NCBI RefSeq assembly: GCF_000002995.4
Contig: NW_025062476.1
Span: forward strand, 10,352,501 to 10,416,500
Source of the DNA: Brugia malayi
Taxonomy: Eukaryota; Nematoda; Chromadorea; Rhabditida; Onchocercidae
Direction of reading: 5' to 3'
Length of the DNA: 64,000 bases
Position numbers and translations under genes: made by a program
The notes under the pieces: model-generated
The model's database searches: none
What the model was told of the DNA's origin: nothing
What the model saw: only the letters and a program-made list of their open reading frames with translations
Shown here: positions 55,201 to 64,000 of the stretch, in pieces
How the letters are laid out: every line of letters begins with the position of its first letter
Numbering within the stretch: position 1 is the stretch's first letter

Positions 55201-58200
55201 GTTAAGGATTAGCAGTGGTAACAATAAGTTCATTCTACTTGTCTTTTTTTGTTTTCACCAACAAAATTTTCCATAATTTCATTAAACTTACTGGCAATAT
55301 TCACCACAAATCCATGCTGCAGCCAGTAGCACTTCACACATATTGCTACGATGCTGTGCACTGCCGGCAAGCAGGAGATGAGCATTTTCAACAAGCAAAG
55401 CCATCTGAGACACCGAGAAATGTCTTATCGATTGAACGCGTACTGATACATCAAGCATCTGCAATTCTCAGACAAAAAAACTTTTGATAAAAATAAATTT
55501 TATAGAAGACCCCGCAACATTTTATTCTATTTGGATGTTAGATATTTTGTTCAATTACTACCCCAAAATAAATGATATAATGGAAAGAGTAAATATCAAC
55601 TTATTAAAAGAAAAAATCGCCTAAAACAGTGTCAGTGACCTCAGTATCGATCATCAGTCTTCAGCATAATTTGCAGAACTGTGCAAATTCATCATCATCG
55701 GTCAAGTTTTTTTTTTTTTTTTTTGGACTTGATAAAATCAACATTTTGAAAAAAAAATTCGATCATGAATAGATGATCAAATAAACACCTGCTCAGCAAT
55801 CATTGTACCATGCCTTGTACCTTCCACTTTCGTTAATTCTACCAGTACTGATATATACCTGCAAAAATTTACAACATAAATTATAACCCAGATTATAAGG
55901 TTAAAAAAGAAAAATCTTATGCTGTCTAACAACCGAAAGTCATTATTTCTGCAGTAATAGCAGAAACTATGAAAACTTTTCACCGTTTGGTATCAGAATT
56001 CCCTAAAATGTTTGGAATAAAAATAAATGAAAACCATTACCACTCAAAATTTGTAATATATTGATAATTATTGTATGAACATATTGCAATAATTCTTGAG
56101 AGCAGCTCATCACGATAATACGATCCTTCTGCTGCATCAACATGATCCATTAGTTTTCGCACAATTTCCATGATATTTCGTTTGGATACCATTCCATAGA
56201 GAAGATCTAATGCTCTTAAAGGCGACTTCTTTAAACCAGCGAAAATGTCTCATGATGAAATAATATTGTAGTATATTATCTTTCTGCTTCGGGAAATTTA
56301 AAGTTAAAATGAAGCACACTCAAAGCGCATTATAATTCATAAAAATTCTCTGCTATGTTCGAATTATGCATAAATTTGATAGAAAAAAAAAAATAAAGCG
56401 GAAACCTTAGACGAATACTTTCATCTCTGTCATCCAAACACCGCAACACAATATCTTTATGGGCCTGCACTGCTTTAGGATGTGTTTGCAAAATCTTTCC
56501 CATTGCAAGCAAACCAAGATATTTTAAGTTTTGGTCAGAATCTTCAATTAATACACCCAATTTCTGCACACAAAGCTGTAAAACATAAGAATACCAAAAA
56601 ACAATAATCATGAGAGTGTCCATTAAAAAAGCTTTAATCTTTCTTTCCTGTATATGAATTGATATGGATTTCATGAAATACTCCCACTTGTTACATTCAA
56701 GTATAATTTTCATATAAACTGCAAATGGACGCAGTTAAAGACTTAAGATACGCAAGCACATTTCATTGTTAATCGTCCAATACAAATTTCCAAATCGCGT
56801 ACCTGTATGCTGGCAGTATGATCACCGGGTACACCAGACGATATACTTATCAGTACTGAAACACAATCGCATCTGTTTATTAATGAATATAAACTCAAGT
56901 GAATTTAAAACTTCAAGGGATTACTAGTACTTGGATCAAATAAAAACATGACGTCAACTTGGAGACTGAAAATTGAGTTTTAGTACGTTAGTCAAAACAT
57001 AAGGTTATGAAGTATCCTCAACAAGTATTAGCATTCTGTATGTACTAGCATACTAAGTCATTTAAGAAAATACTATTCGGAATTTATATTCTAAAATATT
57101 AAAAAAGCGCACCCGCAATAACTGTGTTGATGCATTCATATAGTAGTGACATCGCTGATGTGCTGAAAAATTAATTTTAGAGTGATAAATTTTCATAAGA
57201 CTAGTAATGAGTAAGCATAAAGCAGCAGTTTATTAGCAAGCGTATCGAAAAGGTTTACACCTTTAACACCAACCTATTGATTAAATTCGTCAGCGGCTCC
57301 AGCAATTTTTTGCCAAGACGAGGCTCCAGTGGTACCAGTGCACCAAACTACAAAAAGTAACTATTACTCATGAAAATTCTTCCTCTAATGAGAAATTTAT
57401 TATCGTTTTGGGAAAAAAAGCAAAGGAAAAATTAATGTTTTAGAACAGCCAAATTGATTCATAGTTTATCAAGCTGTTATTAAAAAGCAAACACAATAGA
57501 TCAATATCACTATGTAATATTAACTTACTAGTTTGATAATTTTAATCAACATCCAGTTATTCGATGATGTTGTCATTAACTTGAAGAACACTGGTGCCAA
57601 AGTTAGATAATTTTTAGGATTTTTTCGTGCCAACTCACAAATAACATTCACTGCAGCACTTTGTACACCTGAAAAGATTAAGGAATTCAATCACCGACTT
57701 TAATTCATAGTATTGTAAGGCTGCATTCAAAAGAGAAAATTGACTGTAATACCTGGATCCGGGTCCTCCAGCTTTTCCTTCAGCCGTGGAAAAGTAGGCC
57801 TTAGAGAATCTGGATATTTAAGAAAAATTTTGTACAATAGCAATACACATCTTTTGCGCACATATGGTCGACTAGAAGAGAGCTGAAATAAAACATTAGT
57901 TTATAAACTTCGCCCTGTATTACCATGATGACCCGGTCCCAGTCCCAACTTCCTAATACTAGGAAATCACATTGCTTCAAAAAAAGCAAGAAAAAAATCT
58001 TTAAAATACATAAAAGCTTGTCATATTTCATAAAATTAAAACGGACAATTCTCTCAGAAATGATTCCTAACTATTGAAAATATTAACACACAAGATTCAC
58101 AACATCGCTAGTAAGATCTCGCGCCAAATCAGGCGTAACAAAACATGAAAATGCTCCCAGTGCTATACCCGTCTCGTACATTATAGAACTGTGTAAATCT

Positions 58201-59492
58201 TTTCGTATTAAATTGGTAGTCAACATTAAAACATCGGTACCATCGTGGAAACACTGTGATGCTGCCATATAACTAAAAAAAGAAAGAAAATTTAAACATT
58301 AACTGATTGATGTATAACGAGTGCAAAGAACTTACGGAAGAGGTTGAAACCAAATGGGGCAAAGTCGATGAATTGCAGTTATACTTTTGTACCAAGTTAG
58401 GTAAGAAAACAGTCTAACAAAAACAAAACAAGCTCTAAGTTCCCAAAAATATCACTACAATAAATGTCAGAAGTCCAAGTAAGATTCTGTTTGCATTTGT
58501 CTGTACCATAGCATATTGAAATACTTTTACTTATCACAGAAATTATTAAGAAATCATCCGGCCATTTCGTTTTAGACTTCCCTCCGCTTTTTTGGTCAAA
58601 TTTTTAAAATATTTTTAAAATATTTAAAATATTTAAAATATATGAAAAAATACCCGATACGCTTCTCAGTAAATTTCGTTGATGCCATCACTTCAATAAT
58701 ATTGAATGATGCCCATGATATGTCATATCCCATCATTTGCAACTGAAACCTCTTATCTCTTATTGTGTTCAGTAACTCGCAATTGAAACTGTATTATGCA
58801 TGATGAATAACAAAATACTCGTGCTAAGAGTAACAAGTAAATATTATCATTTTATTACGGATAACTGCTTGTTATCATCTTATTACCACCGTTATTATCT
58901 TAACGAATAATCAAACAACATCTGACTATCCACCCATGAACTGTAAATAAATAATGACTTATCATTATCATCGGAGGTTTGCTTGAATAATCTTCATGCG
59001 ATTTATTCAATAGTTCATCATGTTAATATCCTGACAGTTTATAACTCAATAATGATATATTTTTGGAACACCAAATTATTTCATTTTCATATTCTGAATT
59101 TTCTCCTTCTGTGGATTCCTTTCCACTCTATTAAATTCAAAATATAGATTGTTGATATGTGTTAAGTACATACATAAGCAAGTTTTTCGATCGCATTTGC
59201 TTTGATAAAAACAGAATCCTGTCGAAGTTCCATCTTGATTTCATGAATACATGCTGCGATGTATCGGGCCTAAACGCATGATACAGTTACATAGAATAAC
59301 AGAAGATGGAACTGTAATTCCACCAGTCTTTGTTTTTACTCCTTCATTTAAATGAATTATCCGTCATCACTGCTATAAACAAAAACTAATACTAACCTCA
59401 TTGTCCTTATTGTTCCGGATCCCACGGATCAAGTCTGTCAGACTTTTATCAAAAAAACGATCCAAATTACTACGTACTTTACGTAATGCCAT
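49255..59492 (-). CDS. apd-3: AP-3 adaptor complex delta subunit
   Basis: Twenty-nine exons give 1254 residues. From the start: 59492-59397, 59269-59174, 58742-58654, 58272-58092, 57882-57753, 57668-57529, 57347-57274, 57162-57113, 56855-56803, 56575-56406, 56214-56041, 55858-55789, 55458-55292, 55092-54861, 54635-54490, 54386-54170, 53731-53575, 53495-53341, 53101-53030, 52903-52659, 52551-52413, 52229-52152, 51867-51694, 51431-51276, 50949-50827, 50674-50589, 50351-50230, 49790-49708, 49344-49255. The HEAT-repeat trunk (to about 600) is highly conserved, with SCFVTPDLARDL, KLEDPDPGVQSAAVN, LIEDSDQNLKYLGLLAMGK and GELNPVAAKAQKKVPIPEG. A charged hinge (about 620-1030) has SSSDDDDIP, EMPENAKS, YKALDVNLEEPL and lysine runs. 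A weaker ear domain ends the protein. AP-3 sorts cargo from endosomes to lysosome-related organelles. The ATG lies 13 bases after ATTTCAG (RNA start about 59505), a likely spliced-leader site. An in-frame cassette exon may sit in the third intron. The symbol is by homology to the single nematode orthologue. Confidence 0.95.
58336..58413 (-). CDS. Candidate 78-bp cassette exon of AP-3 delta
   Basis: In the intron between KRIG and YMAASQ, an acceptor TTTTTGTTAG|A and donor CC|GTAAGTTC enclose 78 bases with no stop. It enters and leaves in phase 2, so inclusion adds 26 residues (beginning LFSYLTWYKSITAIHRL) and skipping restores the conserved KRIGYMAASQ seen in other animals. The added piece is hydrophobic and aromatic and would fall between two helices of the trunk. 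It may be an alternative exon or chance. Confidence 0.45.
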
Positions 59493-59505
59493 CAATTTAA
59501 CAAAA

Positions 59506-60115
59506 CTGAAATGTATAGCAACTTCATTTTTTTTCTCACGAATTTCTTACGTATATTTCTCTACAAATATCTTCTAAATTCTTTCCCTTTTTTTATTTTC
59601 AAATGTTCTACGGAAAATGATAAGAAGTGAAAATATTAATTTCGGCTATTCTTCGATGGTAAAAAGAAATGACCTCATTTTTCAAAGAATTCAATTCAAA
59701 AATTACTTCGTCAACTAAAAGTTCCTCATATTCTACTCCTTACAATCCCAATCCTTAAACTTTTTCCATGTTTAATCTCCTTCAAAAACTAATATTAATT
59801 TCATGTAGCATTAGGTTTCTGTTTAACATACTAAAATAATTCAGAAAAATGGTACCTCACGCCAACTTTTCTGAATTATACGTCACTTAAGAAGAAGCGA
59901 GGCCTCTCTGTTAGAGCAATAGACGTGTTCAGCAGTGGACGTGAGACAACGGCGTATGATACGTAGTTGTGTCACAATTGAAGATATGTACGAACCGTTT
60001 TGGTTTCTTAATGAAATAAGAATTGCTTTGAATAAGTTAAGCGTGAAGTTTGGAATTGTATGGAGTTTTTTTTTTAAGAAGATTTAAGCGTAGATGTTTG
60101 CGTAAATGTTTTCAG
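59506..60115. promoter_or_regulatory. Shared divergent promoter region, AP-3 delta and SHQ1
   Basis: About 0.6 kb separates the putative trans-splice acceptors of the two divergent genes. The part near 59860-60000 is less AT-rich (for example gaagaagcgaggcctctctg) than the surrounding spacer. No exon was found here. A bidirectional promoter is inferred from the layout. Confidence 0.5.
60114..60115 (+). promoter_or_regulatory. Putative trans-splice acceptor of SHQ1
   Basis: gttttcag followed by ga and the ATG. With so short a leader, the ATG would sit directly behind a spliced leader, a pattern common in nematodes. Confidence 0.55.
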
Positions 60116-60117
60116 GA

Positions 60118-62628
60118 ATGTTAACGCCAGTATTTCACATTGATCAAACGCCAGAATGGATTATCATTCAAATTTATGCACCCTACGCTAATGTGAAAGA
60201 TACTGAGGCAGAATATTGTGACCTACAATTCTTTTTCACTTCGAAGCCATATTTCTTAAAGTTATATTTACCTGGTGAATTAGCTGAAGAAGATATTACC
60301 GGCACATATGACTGCGATAAAGGTAAGTGAATATTTTTAAAAAGTTAAGTGATTTTGGTCTTGCTTGTAATTTGATAATTAACTAATGATGGGGTTTATT
60401 ATGCTCTGAATAAATTTTTAATTTTTCTATTCTTAATACTATTTGAACTTTCTGTTTTTGTCTTCGAAAATTTCAACTTTCATTTCCTAAATATTGTGCC
60501 GTTCATCTATGTAAATATTATTATTATATCAAATAGATTTGATTTGTCAGGTTGAGGATACCTACCCATATATATTCCTTAAACACACACATGATCAGTA
60601 ATTAATTAATAATAAATTCCTTTCACATCTTTTTCATGCAAAATCTTCCTGTAAAGATCAATTTTAAAATAACCATTTTCCATTCGTTATATACAACTTG
60701 TATAAAATCGTTGGTTATATAATTAATCTTTTCTCTTTACTACCCTACCGTGATATTTGTCTTTTTTCAGGATCGTTTACATTCAAAGCTCGGAAGAAAA
60801 ATATTGGTGAATTCTTCCCTAATTTAGATTTAGTGAATCAGTTACTAAAACCATCAGATATCCATGCAAAACGGTTGGTAGAAGAAATTGATGAAGGTAG
60901 AGGTATTGTTTGGTTCTTTTTTTCTGCAGTTATTAGGTTTACCGAATTCCATTTTGAGCTTCTGTCCATCTAAACATCATGCATTAAGCTGAATTTGCCT
61001 AAAATTCATAACTTTTTGCAGATATTTTGGACAATGTCTCTTTTGAACAAGAAAATTCCCAAACACTGAATGGCAGCATGGTTGACGATTTTATGGATGA
61101 GAAATGTAAACTCTACGGTTACGGTTTTGCTTGCAGTCGTTGCGGTATTATTGGAAAATTTAGCGCAGAAATAAACAACCTTTTCGATTTGGAAGATCCT
61201 GAAAATTCACTAATTGACGAAAGGCTTATGGATTGTTTAAGGCATGATCAGTTGAAGTTCAATGCCGATCATTATATGTATGTTTTGAATTTAAATTAAA
61301 GATTGAGATTTCTTTTTTTTTCGAACAATGTTCCATGCTTGTCTATAAACTTACATATAATCAAATGAATCAACTTTTTCAGTGCTGATCAGTTTGAGAA
61401 GAATCCTTTATTGGATGAATGTTTACAGTTTGAATATCCTGAAACGACGTTTGATTTATCTTTCAAAAGTCGTGATCATTTGAAAGATTTGCCCAGAAAA
61501 CTATTTCCCAAATACTCGTCTAATTTAGAAAAAACAATTGCGTTATCTCTGATAGATATTATTTTTGCTTATTTATATGATATGAGGACTACATGCGGCG
61601 AGCATTCCTCTGAATCTGGTTTGTTTTGAGTCATTTCATTTTAATAATGTAGGTGTATTTAGGATATGTACTTTTATATTTAAAATACGTAATTCATTGG
61701 ACTCATAAAAAAAAGAAATCTCTAATGTGCGTAAAATAAATATGTAGAATGCACATATTCTAGTGTTTTTATAAGTTGTTTGTATTTTTTTTTTTCGTTT
61801 CAACAACTTCTGCTTTTATGTAAGAGACATGTAAAACTTGGACGCTTTTCTTTTCATTTTAAGTTTAGTGGATGATACCTTTTTAGTCCATCACTATACT
61901 GTATGAGGAACTCATTCAATAATCTTTTATTTCTTTTCTTTGCTAGGTTGGACGATTACAAAGTTGAGTCCTAGTCTCAGTTATTTGGTCAGATGGAAGA
62001 CAGTGAAGGAATCTATACTAGGTGCTGTAAGAAGATCGTTGTGTTTTCCTCTTTATCGGCACTGGGATTTATCTATGAAAGTATTAGACGATTTGAAATT
62101 TCTCCTCAGCAAAGGTAGATTTAACAATTTTACTTTTACTTATTTATTTTTGGAATTTAAGACATTTAAATTGATGTTTCTAATTTCCCTTGAGTACTGA
62201 TCATCAAGCATCTTGTACCTCTACTGTGGTGTTTAATATTTTCGTTTAAAAAGACCAAAGAATTTAATAAAATTCGTTGGATTTTTGTTATAGGTAGGGT
62301 GACGTTGTTGCAGTGTCTTGTCGATGTGCATATGATTTTATCAACAAGTGGTGACTATCGTTATCTGTTGAATGACTTATTTATAACTGATTATTGTTTA
62401 TGGATTCAATGTGCCTCAGACAATGTTGTGTCATGGTTACAGTGCGAGTTGAATCGTTTAATTTTGAAAAAAATTGATGTCCAGTTAGATCTGGAAGAAG
62501 TGGAGATGGAAGCAAAGTTGCTGACTTTGCACATAGATACTGGAAATTACGATTCTGAGGATTCAGATGATGGTTCTTCCGAGGTTAATATTCGGGAGAC
62601 AAATCAAATCGTAAACAGCTATACATAG
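60118..62628 (+). CDS. shq-1: SHQ1, H/ACA snoRNP assembly factor
   Basis: Six exons (60118-60322, 60771-60896, 61022-61277, 61383-61618, 61947-62114, 62294-62628) give 441 residues. The N-terminal CS domain (about 1-90) begins MLTPVFHIDQTPEW and has the typical SKPYFLKLYLPG. The helical SHQ1 domain follows, with YGYGFACSRCG, FNADHYIADQFE, ALSLIDIIFAYLYDMRTT, KLSPSLSYLV, LCFPLYRHWDLS and LNDLFITDYCLWIQ. SHQ1 binds free dyskerin (NAP57/Cbf5), shielding its RNA-binding face until it is placed in H/ACA particles that guide pseudouridylation. The start ATG lies two bases after TTTTCAG, a likely spliced-leader acceptor at 60115. The C-terminal tail is short and acidic (YDSEDSDDGSSE), shorter than in vertebrates. 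All introns have GT-AG ends. The symbol follows the family name by homology. Confidence 0.95.
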
Positions 62629-64000
62629 TTATTTCTTTAATATATCATCTTGGTGGAAAATGCTGAGGACATATCCTTTACTAATTCTCTTAAGCATGTA
62701 AGGAAGCCATAAGGTAAAAAAAACCCAAATCGCAACAAAATAAATGCGTGCCTATGGAATGTTACGCATATTAACCGATTATGAATTACTGACTATATTG
62801 ATTGCATAGAAGCTTACCTGTTGTTATTAATTCATATTCGTATATCGCTGCTAAAGATCTGACGTGAGACTTAAAAGTCCGCGTTGTTTTTCTACTTTAA
62901 TTAACGGGATAAAATAAGAGCAGAACAATATAGATTGCCATCATAAATGCTGCTACCATCTTTAGTACTGCTTGGATCCTAAACCTATATGCCTAGAAAT
63001 ACGGGATAACATCAAACTAAAAGTTTTTCAGGTGCATTTAATGAACAGAACGAAGGGATAATGATATAGTTAACTATTAAATATGTTGTTTGAATGTACT
63101 TCTTAACTTACATGTCACATGTAGTAATTTTTGAGATTTCCGAAATTGGTAATAAATAGTTAATAATTTGCTGGAGCATATTTAAAAGTATTACGCCAGA
63201 ATACTTACAGCCAGTGGAGATTCGAACTATTATATGGTTAAAAATTTAATTGATAGAATGATGCTAACTGTATGACAAGCAGTAAACTTGTAGTAACAGT
63301 AAATTTACTGCATCTTTCAGGATCATCAAATGTATATAATGCTTAGGTATTTTATTTGCAGTTATAACACAGCTTCAGACTTTAATAAAGATGCTGGCCA
63401 TTCTTGGTGATTATATATGTCATATTCAATTTCTTAATGTCAGTAATTAGAGACTCATTTAATTACAGTTGCTTTCATGAATACTTAGTGAGTGGCTGAT
63501 AAATGATTGAAGTTTTAGTTTTTTTTTCGAAGTGAGAAAGCTCTGCTATGCAATGAGATTGTAATTATTATTCAGCAGGACATTACCATTGCCTTTGTTC
63601 ACTTCCTGAAATGAAAATGCTCCTTGATTACTCCTATAGATTTATTGCACAAACGTCCCATATAATGACATTTATGCTGAAATAGGAATAAAGAATAAAT
63701 TTTGGGAGGTAATGTTTGTGTTTTATTTTACATCTATTTAAGCAAATGTTTTTTGGTTCTCAATATTCGAATTTAGATATTTTCTTTCTACATTATCGTC
63801 AATAAGAGAGCACGAGGCAAGGAGGGAATATAGTTGTCAAGTTTAAATTGTGTTAAATAGTGTTGTTATTTGTCGTGACAATATTTGAAGTCTTCAGGTT
63901 TCGAATGTTTCATTCCTGTACAGTTTTCATTTACTTATTCCCAATTTCAAATGTATAATTTATGCGGACTACTAATCGGCAACATTTCATTTTGTACTTA
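62629..64000. other. 3' flanking spacer of SHQ1
   Basis: I see no exon, RNA gene or tandem repeat in this last 1.4 kb. It probably holds the SHQ1 3' untranslated region at its left end. Confidence 0.55.

Noticed and set aside
63205..63235. gattcgaact motif resembling the T-loop of a tRNA on the minus strand
   Set aside because: The flanking bases do not form a T stem, and no anticodon arm or D arm could be placed.

Overview
This 64 kb window looks like nuclear DNA of a nematode, most likely a filarial or related clade III worm. The DNA is very AT-rich. Genes are cut into many small exons by introns of about 70-1700 bp, with acceptors of the TTTCAG type, and several start codons lie just after a splice-acceptor-like TTTCAG, as expected for spliced-leader trans-splicing. 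The species call is an inference from gene content (patched-related protein, rab-21, cyclophilin H) and base composition.

I could assemble nine protein genes by joining exons at splice sites while keeping the reading frame. From left to right: (1) the 3' half of an OVCA2-type serine hydrolase (+, 38-1075); (2) a secreted thrombospondin type-1 protein with 25-residue repeats and a possible glycosaminoglycan site (-, 3870-1910); (3) a TMEM151-family membrane protein (+, 9960-13910); (4) the small GTPase Rab21 (-, 20438-18364); (5) the spliceosomal cyclophilin PPIH (-, 22417-21063); (6) a patched-related sterol-sensing-domain protein (+, 27877-36438, 16 exons); (7) a BTB/POZ protein with a C-terminal zinc-ribbon-like CxxC pair (-, 43926-37718, 11 exons); (8) the AP-3 adaptor delta subunit (-, 59492-49255, 29 exons); (9) the box H/ACA snoRNP assembly factor SHQ1 (+, 60118-62628, 6 exons).

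The genes are mostly unrelated housekeeping, trafficking and surface functions. Rab21 and AP-3 delta both serve endosomal traffic but are far apart. PPIH and rab-21 lie head to tail with under 0.65 kb between them. AP-3 delta and SHQ1 diverge from a shared interval of about 0.6 kb. The patched-related and BTB genes converge.

The rest is AT-rich spacer holding simple repeats, a 41-bp minisatellite (12-13 copies), a 61-bp tandem repeat, an inverted-repeat element resembling a MITE, and a broken Gag-like fragment. The observations most worth checking are: the domain layout of the thrombospondin protein; an in-frame 78-bp cassette exon inside the AP-3 delta HEAT-repeat trunk; a GC-AG intron in rab-21 whose donor sits 4 bases from a canonical GTGAGT that would truncate the protein; and the BTB plus zinc-ribbon combination. 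No prokaryotic defence, CRISPR or viral system is present.
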